From AC-69 sp036519575 (GTDB lineage: Bacteria > Actinomycetota > UBA4738 > HRBIN12): a stretch of DNA of 30,421 bases. Under the pieces are notes generated by a model that was not told the origin of the DNA, made no database searches, and saw only the letters and a program-made list of their open reading frames with translations. Below are positions 14,368 to 22,804 of the stretch, in pieces; within the stretch, counting starts at the first letter, position 1; every line of letters starts with the position of its first letter. Made by a program: the position numbers and the translations under genes. Location: contig DATDKZ010000139.1 in NCBI GenBank assembly GCA_036519575.1, positions 1 through 30,421 of the forward strand, read 5' to 3'.

Positions 14368-15615
14368 TCACGTCGGCGACGCCAGCTCCGCGAGGATTCG
14401 GTCCACTTCCTGCTCCGTGTTGTAGTGACAAAACCCAATCCGGACCGCCCCGCCGGTCTCCTGGAGGCCAAGCCGCTCCATGAGCTCGAGGGCGTAGTAG
14501 TGACCGTCCCACACGAAGATGCCACGCTCTCCGAGGAGCTTGGCCGTCTCGACCGGGTGCTGGTCGCCCAGCCGGACCGCGAACGTCGGCGTGCGCTCCG
14601 CCACCCGGTCGATGTCCGCGATGCCATACACGCGGAGCTCCTCGACGCCACCGATCCCGTCGAGGAACCTACGTGACAGGTTCGCCTCGTGGGCTCCGAT
14701 GGCCTCGAACGCGGCGGCGATCGAGTCGCGTCGCCTCGGGCCCGCCGGCCACCCGTGGGTTCGCCCTACATCGGCCAGGTAGTCCACGGCGGCCACGAAC
14801 CCCGCCAGGCCCTCGTGGTTCTGGGTCCCGGTCTCCCATCGGTACGGCAGGTCCTCGCTCGCCGGCCGGACCTTGTACGGGCTCCACGATCCCAGCAGCT
14901 CCCGGCGGCCGAACAGGATGCCGAGATGAGGACCGAAGATCTTGTACGGCGAGCAGACCACCACGTCGGCCCCGATGGCCTGCACGTCGATGAGCCGATG
15001 CTGTGCCAGGTGGACGCCGTCGCACACCACGAAGGCACCGGAATCGTGCGCCACCCGCGCCATGTCCGTCGCGGGCGTCACCGTGCCCACCGCGTTCGAC
15101 GCCAGCGTGAAGGCCACGACCTTCGTCCGGTCGGTCAGGGCCTTCTCGAACGAGTCGAAGTCGACGGTCACGTCGTCGTCGCGGACGTCGACCCATCGAA
15201 CCGTGGCGCCCGTGTCCTCGGCGACCATGAGCCACGGCCGGATGTTGGCGTCGTGGTCGAGCCGGGTGACGACGATCTCGTCGCCCGGTCCGAGGGTCCG
15301 TGCGATGGAGCGGGAAAGAGCGAACAGCAATGTGGTGGCGTTCGGCCCGAACACGACCTCATCGGAGCCGCAGCCGAGGAGATCGGCGCCGGCAAGATGC
15401 GCCTCCTCGATCAGGTGGTCCGTCTCGGCGCTGGTGACGAAGGCACCGTGCACGTTCGCGTTGCTCGTGCGCAGGTAGGCGCCCATTGCCTCGATGACCG
15501 CCTCTGGGACCTGGGTCCCACCCGGCGCGTCGGCGAAGACGCAGGGGCGCCCGTCCAGCGTTCGAGCAAGCGCGGGGAACCCTGCCCGGAGGGCCGAGGG
15601 ATCGAGATTGGCCAT
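14368..15615 (-). CDS. Cysteine desulfurase-like PLP enzyme (VC1184 family)
   Basis: A 415-aa class V aminotransferase-fold protein. DGVHLAQH (199-206) supplies the PLP ring-binding Asp and stacking His, and CSPYKIFGPHLG contains the Schiff-base lysine K225. The late segment GIFVWDGHYYALEL and VRIGFCHYNTEQEVDRIL is characteristic of the cysteine desulfurase-related VC1184 family. It differs from true SufS/IscS because the usual flexible loop with the persulfide cysteine is not recognisable; the only late cysteine is in GFCHYNT. Substrate is unknown. The ATG at 15615 was chosen because homology begins there; the longer frame to 16047 overlaps the DUF402 gene. It is the last gene of a four-gene minus-strand operon, 11 bp after DUF402. 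Confidence 0.86.
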   Translation of the reverse strand: MANLDPSALRAGFPALARTLDGRPCVFADAPGGTQVPEAVIEAMGAYLRTSNANVHGAFVTSAETDHLIEEAHLAGADLLGCGSDEVVFGPNATTLLFALSRSIARTLGPGDEIVVTRLDHDANIRPWLMVAEDTGATVRWVDVRDDDVTVDFDSFEKALTDRTKVVAFTLASNAVGTVTPATDMARVAHDSGAFVVCDGVHLAQHRLIDVQAIGADVVVCSPYKIFGPHLGILFGRRELLGSWSPYKVRPASEDLPYRWETGTQNHEGLAGFVAAVDYLADVGRTHGWPAGPRRRDSIAAAFEAIGAHEANLSRRFLDGIGGVEELRVYGIADIDRVAERTPTFAVRLGDQHPVETAKLLGERGIFVWDGHYYALELMERLGLQETGGAVRIGFCHYNTEQEVDRILAELASPT

Positions 15616-15626
15616 CGCCGCATACC

Positions 15627-16232
15627 CTAGACGGCGTCCCACCCGGTCGGGAGGTCGGGGACCGGCCAATCGGGATCGGGCCGCCAGGTCGTCCAGTCCC
15701 GGTCGAACGGGGGCTCCCGGTCGAGGATCCGGTGGAGCCCGCGTTCGGCCTCGACTCGGAACTCCGCCGCCTGAGTCGGCGTGAACAGGCCCCGCCGGAC
15801 GGCCTGCTCCAGCTCGTCCTGGTCCTTCCACTCCCAGCCCGACCCATCCGGGGCCACTAGCACGTCGAGGATGCGTTCCTCGGTGTCGAAGCCGAGCTCG
15901 GTGGGACGAAGCGGCGCCTCGACGTTCACGTACCAGACCCAGGGGGTCCAGTCGCGATGGAAGAACAGGAGGATGGCGTGGCCCGTGGAGGGCCAGGAGA
16001 AGGAGAGGATCGGTCCCTTGAGCCATGTCCGCTCGAGGAGGTCCCACTCGGCATCCGGGAGCCGGAGCTTCGTCCCGTCAGTGCCCGCAACGACCAGCCG
16101 GATACCGTTCGGGGTGTAGAAGATCCGCTGGTCCTCCTCGTCCTGGATCACGATCATCGGTCGTGCCGACCAGATCCGGTCCCGCCACATCTCCCGGAGG
16201 ACGATGGGCTCGCCGGTCCGAAAGCGGCGCAC
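15627..16232 (-). CDS. DUF402-family protein (FomD/Ntdp-like barrel)
   Basis: A 201-aa soluble protein. The central stretch WYVNVEAPLRPTELGFDTEE and ILDVLVAPDGSGWEWKDQDELEQAVRRGLFTPTQAAEFR carries the conserved Asp/Glu and Trp/Lys pattern of the DUF402 family, whose characterised members (FomD, Ntdp of Staphylococcus) are metal-dependent nucleotide phosphate hydrolases. Here the substrate is unknown. The start is a GTG at 16232, 7 bp after the stop of the cyclodeaminase gene. Its position between folate one-carbon genes and a PLP enzyme gives no obvious pathway. Confidence 0.8.
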   Translation of the reverse strand: MRRFRTGEPIVLREMWRDRIWSARPMIVIQDEEDQRIFYTPNGIRLVVAGTDGTKLRLPDAEWDLLERTWLKGPILSFSWPSTGHAILLFFHRDWTPWVWYVNVEAPLRPTELGFDTEERILDVLVAPDGSGWEWKDQDELEQAVRRGLFTPTQAAEFRVEAERGLHRILDREPPFDRDWTTWRPDPDWPVPDLPTGWDAV

Positions 16233-16239
16233 GCGCGGC

Positions 16240-16869
16240 CTACGACGCGAGGCGCGCCGCGAAGGCGGCGTTCGCCGCGGCGAGCAGCTCTTCGGCCGTG
16301 CCCTCCAATGCTGCGACGTCGTCCCGGAGCGCCGCGGCCGCAGCCTCGTCCTTGAGCGCGGCCGCGTTGATCTGGACGTTGTAGATCGCGCACTCGGTCC
16401 CGGCGAACAGCATCTGGGCGGCCGACACCCCGTCGGAGGCCGCGTTCACGTTCCCTCGCTCCACGGTCTCCAGAGCGAGCGGCATCAGGGATGCCGAGGC
16501 CCTGGCGATCTCCAACGGGACCTGGGCCGCCGCGAGATAGCCGCGCTGGATGGCAGCGGCCCGTACGGCCCGCTGCTCCTCGGTGTCCTTCGGCATCTTG
16601 AAGGCCTCCATCACTCCGTCGAACGCGGTTGCGTCCCGGTCTGCCAACGCCACGAGCTCGCTTCGGGCTCGTTCGGCCTGGCCGCGGAGCTCGCGCATCC
16701 GGTCCCACGCGTCCTCGTAGTTCTTCTTGTCGATCGTGAGGTTGCACACCATCTCGATGAGGGCTGCGCCGGCCGCCCCGGCCAGGGCGGCAACGGCGCC
16801 GCCCCCCGGGGTAGGGGAGTCGGAGGCGAGCGTGGCAAGGAACCGGTCGATGGTCCGCTCGCCGATCAC
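16240..16869 (-). CDS. fchA: Formiminotetrahydrofolate cyclodeaminase
   Basis: A 209-aa mostly helical enzyme that converts 5-formimino-THF to 5,10-methenyl-THF with release of ammonia. The N-terminal SDSPTPGGGAVAALAGA (about residues 16-32) is the family's folate-binding signature, and VPLEIARASASLMPLALETV and VNAASDGVSAAQMLFAG are also typical. The start is a GTG at 16869 overlapping the TGA of the upstream formiminotransferase gene (GTGA), so the two steps, fused in the mammalian FTCD enzyme, are made in stoichiometric coupling here. Confidence 0.93.
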   Translation of the reverse strand: MIGERTIDRFLATLASDSPTPGGGAVAALAGAAGAALIEMVCNLTIDKKNYEDAWDRMRELRGQAERARSELVALADRDATAFDGVMEAFKMPKDTEEQRAVRAAAIQRGYLAAAQVPLEIARASASLMPLALETVERGNVNAASDGVSAAQMLFAGTECAIYNVQINAAALKDEAAAAALRDDVAALEGTAEELLAAANAAFAARLAS

Positions 16870-17798
16870 GATCGCCCGCCCGGCCTCGCCTGGTTCACCA
16901 GTCGCTCCAGGATCTGGTGGTCCCCATCGAACCCCTCCAGTCGAAGATCGATCACATCCTGATCGGTGATCGCGGCCTGGGGGACCAGGCCGACGATCTC
17001 GCTCGACAGCGTCGCCATGCCCCGCTTATCGGCCTCAACCCTCACCGCCTCGAAGGCCGAGCGCAACCCGGTCACCTCGTAGTCCACGAGGTTCATCGAG
17101 ACGGTCACACTGCCCCGTTCGGGGACAAGGAAGCCGATGGCCCGGACCGTCGGCAGGCCACCCGAGGACTCGCGGACCGCGCGAGCGATCTCCTTGGCCC
17201 CCGCCTCGTCGGTGCCGGAGAGATAGACGTTGAACGCGATCAGGGGCTTCCGCGCGCCAACCGCGGTGGCACCGGCTCGACCGATCGCGTGCGGTCCGAA
17301 GTCGGGGAGCCGCTCCCCTCGGGCCACGGCCTCCTTGAGCGCCTCGTACTCGCCCTTGCGGATCTCGGCCAAGCTGTGTCGCTCGGGGACGAGCGCGGCC
17401 CGGTCATAGAGGTAGACGGGGAGGTGCAGGGTGTCGGCGAGCTCGCGCGCGAGCTCGCGCGCGAGCTCGACGGTCTCGTCCATCGTGATCCCTCGGAGCG
17501 GCACGAACGGGATCACATCGGCGGCACCCATCCTCGGATGACTGCCTGTGTGCCGCTCCATGTCGATCAGCTCGATGGCCTTCGCGGCGCCGGCGAGGGC
17601 GCTCCGGCGCACGGCATCCGGGGTGCCGAGCACCGTCGTATCCAGCCGGTTGTGGTCCGGATCGGCCTGCCGGTAGACCAGGTGGGCGCCGGGGACCTCC
17701 AGGGCGGCGCAGATGGCGTCGATGACGTCCCGTCGGCGACCCTCGCTGAAGTTTGGGACGACGGCCACGAGCGGCTCATACGGTTCAGCTTCGGCCAT
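16866..17798 (-). CDS. ftcD: Glutamate formiminotransferase
   Basis: A 310-aa enzyme that moves the formimino group from N-formimino-glutamate to tetrahydrofolate (or, in some homologues, transfers formyl). Visible motifs are VPNFSEGRRRDVID (14-27), DPDHNRLDTTVLG (47-59) and HTGSHPRMGAADVIPFVPL (83-101), the last containing the catalytic histidine region. The ATG at 17798 follows GAGGAGG. It contains a short in-frame amino-acid repeat ELARELAREL from a 12-bp DNA repeat. No hut genes are in view, so formimino-glutamate supply (histidine or purine breakdown) is not explained by the neighbourhood. A possible -10 (TATCGT, minus strand 17823-17818) lies about 20 bp upstream. Confidence 0.93.
   Translation of the reverse strand: MAEAEPYEPLVAVVPNFSEGRRRDVIDAICAALEVPGAHLVYRQADPDHNRLDTTVLGTPDAVRRSALAGAAKAIELIDMERHTGSHPRMGAADVIPFVPLRGITMDETVELARELARELADTLHLPVYLYDRAALVPERHSLAEIRKGEYEALKEAVARGERLPDFGPHAIGRAGATAVGARKPLIAFNVYLSGTDEAGAKEIARAVRESSGGLPTVRAIGFLVPERGSVTVSMNLVDYEVTGLRSAFEAVRVEADKRGMATLSSEIVGLVPQAAITDQDVIDLRLEGFDGDHQILERLVNQARPGGRS
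17437..17469 (-). repeat. 12-bp tandem repeat inside ftcD
   Basis: GCGAGCTCGCGC is repeated 2.75 times without error (17437-17448, 17449-17460, 17461-17469). The unit is largely palindromic. Because 12 is divisible by three the repeat keeps frame and encodes ELAR-ELAR-EL in a helix of the formiminotransferase, so copy number changes would lengthen the helix by four residues, about one turn. Confidence 0.9.
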
Positions 17799-17880
17799 CC
17801 ATCCTCCTCGCGCCGGAACGATACCGACAGGCGGCCGCCGGCACGACCGCCCATCCGCTCCTCCCGGGAAACACCTCGGC

Positions 17881-17910
17881 TTGACCGTTGTCCGGACCCG
17901 GGAGTAGAGT
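17881..17910 (+). promoter_or_regulatory. Candidate promoter of the SOS mutagenesis operon
   Basis: TTGACC at 17881-17886 and TAGAGT at 17905-17910 are separated by 18 bp. The predicted RNA start near 17917 is immediately before the SOS box, so LexA bound there would block initiation. Confidence 0.6.
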
Positions 17911-17920
17911 CGCCTTCCTC

Positions 17921-17936
17921 TCGAACATACGTTCGA
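17921..17936 (+). promoter_or_regulatory. LexA operator (SOS box)
   Basis: TCGAACATACGTTCGA is an exact match to the palindromic TCGAAC-N4-GTTCGA operator bound by LexA in mycobacteria and other Gram-positive bacteria. It lies between the promoter and the DUF6504 start (17971) and therefore should place the DUF6504-dnaE2-dinB operon under DNA-damage control. Confidence 0.93.
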
Positions 17937-17970
17937 CTGGGCAGGGGCGGAGGATCGAGGCGGACCGGCC

Positions 17971-18216
17971 GTGGCCAAGCGGTACGACGATGAGGTGCGG
18001 GTCGAGCGGGACGCCGGGATGCCCGCCGCCTTCGTGTGGCGCGACCGGCGCTACGAGGTGGCCGACGTGATCGGCCGGTGGCGGGTCGAGGGCCGGTGGT
18101 GGGCCGACGGCCGTGACCGCGAGTACTGGCGAGTGGAGGCAAGGGGCGGGGCGGTATGGGACCTGTACCACGACCGTGCCGCCGACCGGTGGCACGTGGA
18201 GCGCCTCTGGGACTGA
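17971..18216 (+). CDS. DUF6504-family small protein, first gene of the SOS operon
   Basis: An 81-aa basic/aromatic soluble protein. FVWRDRRYEVADVIGRWR and VWDLYHDRAADRWHVERLWD match the DUF6504 family, small proteins often found beside translesion polymerase genes in actinobacteria. Function is unknown; tryptophan- and arginine-rich beta-strands suggest a small barrel that may bind DNA or a polymerase, which is inference. The start is a GTG at 17971 with GAGG about 10 bp before it. It lies 35 bp after the SOS box and 15 bp before dnaE2. Confidence 0.78.
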   Translation: MAKRYDDEVRVERDAGMPAAFVWRDRRYEVADVIGRWRVEGRWWADGRDREYWRVEARGGAVWDLYHDRAADRWHVERLWD

Positions 18217-18231
18217 TCTTCGACGAAGCGA

Positions 18232-21200
18232 TTGGGAACCTCCTCCGGATTCGTGCACCTGGACGTCCGGTCCTTCTTCTCCTTGAAGGACGGGGCGTTC
18301 TCCCCCGAGGACCTGGCGCGCCGTGCGGCCGGGCTCGGCATGCCGGCGGTGTCCCTAACCGACCGAGACGGGCTGTACGGAACCGCCCGTTTCGTGGACG
18401 CGTGCCGAAAGGCCGGGGTGAAGCCCATCCTCGGCGCCACCCTGACGGTGAGAGATGCCGCGGTCGGCCGGGGCGATCCATGGTCGGCGGGCTCCACCGC
18501 CACCAACGTGATCCTGTTGGCGCACGACGACCGGGGATACGCCAACCTGTGCCGGCTCATCACGGATGCCCAAATGACCGGGGAGCGAGGTGATCCCTGG
18601 CTCGCGTCCGAGCAGATCTGCGCCCACGCCCACGGCCTCCTGTGCCTGCTCGGCCCCTCCTCGCTTCCTGGGTCGCTGGCTGTCGATGGGCGGTTCGACG
18701 CGGCACGGAACGCCATCGGCCCGTTCAGGGAGGCGTTCGGCGAGCGGCTGTTCGTCGCGGTCCAGCACCGCCTGGAGCCGAACTCTGCCGCCGAGGTCCG
18801 CCTGCTGCTCCGGCTGGCCGAGTGGATCGGGGCGAAGGCCGTTGCCACCAACCCCGTGCGCTACCTGGTCCCAGGGGACGCGTTCCTGGCCGACGCCCTG
18901 GAGTGCATGCGCGAGATCGTGCCGGTCGCGTCCCATCACGTTTCGAGGGTGAACGCCGAGGGCTTCCTGAAACCGGCCGGCGAGATGCGCGCGCTGTTCG
19001 CCGAACGCCCCGACCTGTGCGACCGAACCATCGAGATCGCCGAGTCGTGCACGTTCGACATCGGGCTTGGGACGGTCCACTTCCCGGATTTCCCCACGCC
19101 GAGGGGGCGTTCCGCGGCCTCGGTCCTGGCCGAGCGGTGCTGGCGAGGGATCGATGGACGGGGGATGGAGGCGACGCCCGACGTCCGGGACCGACTGGAC
19201 CTCGAGCTCGCGCTGATCCAGCGGATGGGGTACGCGGCCTATTTCCTGACGGTCGCCGACATCGTCGCGGACATCAAGGCCATGGGGATCCGCTGCGCCT
19301 GCCGGGGCTCAGCGGCCGGGTCACTCGTCTGCTATCTCACCGGCATCTCCGACGTCGACGCCGTCCGCCACGATCTCGTGTTCGAGCGGTTCCTGAACCC
19401 GCTCCGCGACGAGCTCCCCGACATCGATGTCGACGTCGAGTCGGCCCGCCGCGAGGACGTCTACGACATGATCCTGTCGCGATACGGCCAGGACCGGTGC
19501 GCCTGCGTGACCATGGTCGACACGTATCGGGCCCGCTCGTCCATCCGCGAGGTGGGCAAGGCTCTTGGGTACCCGGAAGTCGAGATCGACACGGTGGCCA
19601 AGGCCTTCCCCCACATCGGGGCCCAGGACATCCGCAAGGCCATCGAGATCCTCCCCGAGCTCGCCGGCTCGAACCTGGCCGCCGGACAGCTCGAGCTCCT
19701 GTTCCGGGTGGCCGAGCGGCTGGAGGGTTTCCCCCGGCACCTCGCGCTCCACCCCTCCGGCATCGTCCTGTCGGACGACGACCTGGTGAACCGGGTGCCG
19801 CTCGAGCGGTCGTTCCAGGGCTACCGGATGATCCAGGCCGACAAGGACGACGTTGAGGTCCTCGGGTACCTGAAGCTCGACGTCCTCGGGGTCCGGATGC
19901 TCTCGTCGATGCGCCATGCGCTGGACGAGATCGCCCGGACCGAGGCCCTCAAGGTCGATCTCGACCAGATCCCGCTCGATGACGGGCCGACGTTCGATCT
20001 GATCCGGGCCTCCGACACCCTCGGCTGCTTCCAGATCGAGTCGCCCGGCCAGCGGGAGCTGCTCCAGAAGCTCCAGCCGACCCGGTGGGAGGACCTGATC
20101 GTCGACATCTCGCTGTTCCGCCCGGGTCCGGTGAAGTCGGACATGATCCGTCCATACCTGAACCGTCGGCACGGGATGGAACGGCCGGTCTACGCGCACC
20201 CGGCGCTCCGGCCGGCGCTCCGCGAGACCTTCGGCGTCATCGTCTACCACGAGCAGGTCATGCGGACCCTGGCCGCCCTCGCCGGCTACGACCTCTCGAC
20301 GGCCGACCGCATCCGCCGGCACCTGGACGACGACGCGGAGCTCCCGTCGCTCCGTGAGGATTTCCTGAACCGTGCACGAGAACGGGGTGTCCCCGACGAC
20401 GTGGCCGAGACGACGTGGGACGACGTCGCGCAGTTCGCCTCATTCGGGTTCTGCAAGGCCCACGCCGCGGCGTTCGCCGTTCCCACCTACCAATCGGCGT
20501 ACCTGAAGGCCCACTTCCCCGCGCACTTCCTGGCCGGTGTGCTGACCCACGATCCCGGCATGTACCCTCGCCGGCTGATCCTGGAAGACGCCAGGGAGCA
20601 CGGCATCGAGATCCTCCCGCTCGACATGAACGTGAGCGAACCCGACTACGTGGCCGAGCGCGTCGGCGCGGGCTACGGGATCCGGCTGGCGCTGAAGGAC
20701 GTGCACGGAATCTCCGACGCGGAGGTCCGGTCCATCCAAGAGGCCCGGGCCGAACGGCCGTTCCGGGATGTCGGCGACTTCCTGCGCCGGGCCAATGTGT
20801 CGCGACCGGTCGTCGAGGCCCTCGTACACGCCGGGGCGTTCGACCCCCTCCCCGCCGGCACGCGCCGCGATCGCCTGTACGAGGCCATGGTCACCGATCC
20901 ACAGCGGGAGGGCGACCAGCTCACGCTGGACCTGTGGTCGGCATCGAGTCAGACGAACGGACCGCGGTTCTCGCTCACCGAGTACTCGGATGCCGAACGG
21001 GTACGGGCCGAGCTGGAGGTGCTCGGCCTGGATGCATCGCGCCACGTGGTCTCGTTCTTCGAGCCGCTGCTCGCCGACCTCGGTGTGACCAGGGCCAGGG
21101 ACCTCCACAAGGAGCGCGGCGACGCGATGGTCGTGGTGGCCGGGGTGAAGGTTGCCTCCCAGACGCCGGCGGTGCGGAGCGGTCAGCGGATCGTGTTCCT

Positions 21201-21489
21201 CACCCTGGACGACGCGACCGGGCCGGTCGAGGTGGTGGTGTTCGAGAAGGTGCAGGCGAAGGTGCTGAAGACGGTGTTCCATTCCTTCGTCCTGGCCGTG
21301 CGGGGACGGCTTCGCCGGACGGGGGTGAAGGGCGTGAGTATCATCGCCGAGGACGCTTGGGACCTCACCCGCCTCCAGCAGGCTCGGCGAGCCGGCCGGC
21401 TGTCGGAGGCGCTGGCGGCAGGCGATCCCTTCCCCGGACTTCCCCCCAGGAAGCTGTGGCATGCCAGCGGAGGCTCGGCCGGATGGTGA
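18232..21489 (+). CDS. dnaE2: Error-prone DNA polymerase DnaE2
   Basis: A 1085-aa C-family polymerase of the damage-induced translesion type. The N-terminal PHP domain begins FVHLDVRSFFSLKDGAFSP; its metal-binding histidines are partly lost (HLDVR where HLHVH-like sequence is usual). The palm shows CRGSAAGSLVCYLTGI and LPDIDVDVES with D399 and D401, and KLDVLGV with D550, matching the three catalytic aspartates of Pol III alpha. FGFCKAHAAAFAVPTYQSAYLKA and a C-terminal OB domain (VVVAGVKVASQTPAVRSGQR) are present. The start is a TTG at 18232 with no strong ribosome site; a GTG at 18253 is an alternative. It is co-transcribed with DUF6504 upstream and overlaps dinB by 7 bp. Confidence 0.93.
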   Translation: MGTSSGFVHLDVRSFFSLKDGAFSPEDLARRAAGLGMPAVSLTDRDGLYGTARFVDACRKAGVKPILGATLTVRDAAVGRGDPWSAGSTATNVILLAHDDRGYANLCRLITDAQMTGERGDPWLASEQICAHAHGLLCLLGPSSLPGSLAVDGRFDAARNAIGPFREAFGERLFVAVQHRLEPNSAAEVRLLLRLAEWIGAKAVATNPVRYLVPGDAFLADALECMREIVPVASHHVSRVNAEGFLKPAGEMRALFAERPDLCDRTIEIAESCTFDIGLGTVHFPDFPTPRGRSAASVLAERCWRGIDGRGMEATPDVRDRLDLELALIQRMGYAAYFLTVADIVADIKAMGIRCACRGSAAGSLVCYLTGISDVDAVRHDLVFERFLNPLRDELPDIDVDVESARREDVYDMILSRYGQDRCACVTMVDTYRARSSIREVGKALGYPEVEIDTVAKAFPHIGAQDIRKAIEILPELAGSNLAAGQLELLFRVAERLEGFPRHLALHPSGIVLSDDDLVNRVPLERSFQGYRMIQADKDDVEVLGYLKLDVLGVRMLSSMRHALDEIARTEALKVDLDQIPLDDGPTFDLIRASDTLGCFQIESPGQRELLQKLQPTRWEDLIVDISLFRPGPVKSDMIRPYLNRRHGMERPVYAHPALRPALRETFGVIVYHEQVMRTLAALAGYDLSTADRIRRHLDDDAELPSLREDFLNRARERGVPDDVAETTWDDVAQFASFGFCKAHAAAFAVPTYQSAYLKAHFPAHFLAGVLTHDPGMYPRRLILEDAREHGIEILPLDMNVSEPDYVAERVGAGYGIRLALKDVHGISDAEVRSIQEARAERPFRDVGDFLRRANVSRPVVEALVHAGAFDPLPAGTRRDRLYEAMVTDPQREGDQLTLDLWSASSQTNGPRFSLTEYSDAERVRAELEVLGLDASRHVVSFFEPLLADLGVTRARDLHKERGDAMVVVAGVKVASQTPAVRSGQRIVFLTLDDATGPVEVVVFEKVQAKVLKTVFHSFVLAVRGRLRRTGVKGVSIIAEDAWDLTRLQQARRAGRLSEALAAGDPFPGLPPRKLWHASGGSAGW

Positions 21490-22649
21490 TCGAACCCGTT
21501 CTCCACGTCGACCTCGACGCCTTCTACGCCTCGGTGGAGGTCCAGAAGGATCCTTCGCTCGTAGGCAGGCCGGTGGTGGTGGGAGGAGCCGGCTCGCGGG
21601 GGGTCGTGATGTCAGCCTCGTACGAGGCTCGAGCCTTCGGCATCAGGAACGCAATGCCCGCAGTGCGGGCGCGGCGCCTGTGCCCCGACACGGTCTTCCT
21701 GCCTCCGGACTTCGATTCCTACCGGGCCCACTCCAATCGGTTCCGCGAGATCCTCCTCTCGGTGACGCCGCTCGTGGAGCCCATCGCTCTGGACGAGGCC
21801 TTCCTCGACGTCTCCGGGGCCGTCCTGCTGTTCGGGCCCCCCAAGGAGATCGCCGAACGGGTTCGCAGGGAGGTCCGGTCCGAGGTCGGCGTGAGCTGCT
21901 CGGTGGGGGTCGCCCCCAACAAGCTTCTGGCCAAACTGGCGTCGCGGCAGGCCAAGCCCGACGGGCTGGTGGTCGTCAGGGACGAGACGGTCGCCACGTT
22001 CCTCGAGCCCCTCCCGGCGCGGGCGCTGTGGGGGGTGGGGGAGAAGACGGTCGAGATGCTCGGTCGGCTGGGGGTGAGGACCGTCGGCGACCTGGCCAGG
22101 ACCCCACCGGCGGTGCTCGCCCGGCTCATCGGCGACCAGCACGCCCGGGAACTCCACGACCTGTCGCGAGGGATCGACGACCGCGCGGTCGTCCCCTACG
22201 AGCCGCCGAAATCCATCTCCCACGAGGAGACGTTCGGCGTCGATCTCGATGCCGAGGAGGACCTGTTGCGCGAAGCCCTGGCTCTGTCGCATCGCGTGGC
22301 CTCGCGACTTCGAACGGATGGCTATCGGGCCAGGACGGTGGTCCTCAAGGTCCGATTGGCCAACTTCACCACCCTCACCCGGGCCCGGACGCTGCCGGCG
22401 CCCACCGACGTCGCGGCCGACCTGTACGAGGTGGCTTGCGAGCTGTACCGAGGCCTGCCCGGCGCGCGCCGACGCGTGCGATTGCTGGGCGTTGCGGCCA
22501 CCGGACTCTCGCCGGGGGCGGCCGAGCAGCTGGCGTTGCTCAAGGGAGAACGGTGGCGCGACGTGGAGCGGGCCGTTGACCGGATCGAGCGGCGGTTCGG
22601 ACGGGGCGCCGCTGGCCCCGCCACCCTCATCGACCGGCCGGCTCGCTGA
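21483..22649 (+). CDS. dinB: DNA polymerase IV (Y family)
   Basis: A 388-aa Y-family translesion polymerase. Catalytic residues are intact: VDLDAFYASVE (D10) and IALDEAFLDVSG (D104, E105). SYEARAFGIRNAMP is the fingers motif, and GVAPNKLLAKLASRQAKP, HhH-type GVGEKTVEMLGRLGVRTVGDLA and the little-finger domain ISHEETFGVDL follow. Near the C-terminus EQLALLKG could be a beta-clamp binding motif. Because the active-site acids are present it is not ImuB, the inactive Y-family protein that normally accompanies DnaE2. The ATG at 21483 overlaps the dnaE2 stop by 7 bp, so both polymerases are SOS-induced together. Confidence 0.94.
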   Translation: MVIEPVLHVDLDAFYASVEVQKDPSLVGRPVVVGGAGSRGVVMSASYEARAFGIRNAMPAVRARRLCPDTVFLPPDFDSYRAHSNRFREILLSVTPLVEPIALDEAFLDVSGAVLLFGPPKEIAERVRREVRSEVGVSCSVGVAPNKLLAKLASRQAKPDGLVVVRDETVATFLEPLPARALWGVGEKTVEMLGRLGVRTVGDLARTPPAVLARLIGDQHARELHDLSRGIDDRAVVPYEPPKSISHEETFGVDLDAEEDLLREALALSHRVASRLRTDGYRARTVVLKVRLANFTTLTRARTLPAPTDVAADLYEVACELYRGLPGARRRVRLLGVAATGLSPGAAEQLALLKGERWRDVERAVDRIERRFGRGAAGPATLIDRPAR

Positions 22650-22746
22650 CCGGCGGATCCGGCGCGATGCCGTCGGCGACCCCCGTATCGGCGAGGACTG
22701 AAGGACGCGTGGCCGGCCGCCGATGGATGTGCACGGGAATGGGACC

Positions 22747-22776
22747 TTCAACCGGAGAGGTTCACCTTCCTATAAT
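22747..22776 (+). promoter_or_regulatory. Promoter of the DUF3040 gene
   Basis: A perfect TATAAT at 22771-22776 with TTCAAC at 22747-22752, spacing 18 bp, lies in the 155-bp gap after dinB. The start codon at 22805 is preceded by AGGAG, so this mRNA would have an ordinary leader of about 20 nt. Confidence 0.65.
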
Positions 22777-22804
22777 GGGATCGCCGGTCGACAGGTAGGA
22801 GCCG

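Noticed and set aside
21483..22649. ImuB assignment for the Y-family protein.
   Set aside because: All catalytic acids (D10, D104, E105) are intact, unlike ImuB.
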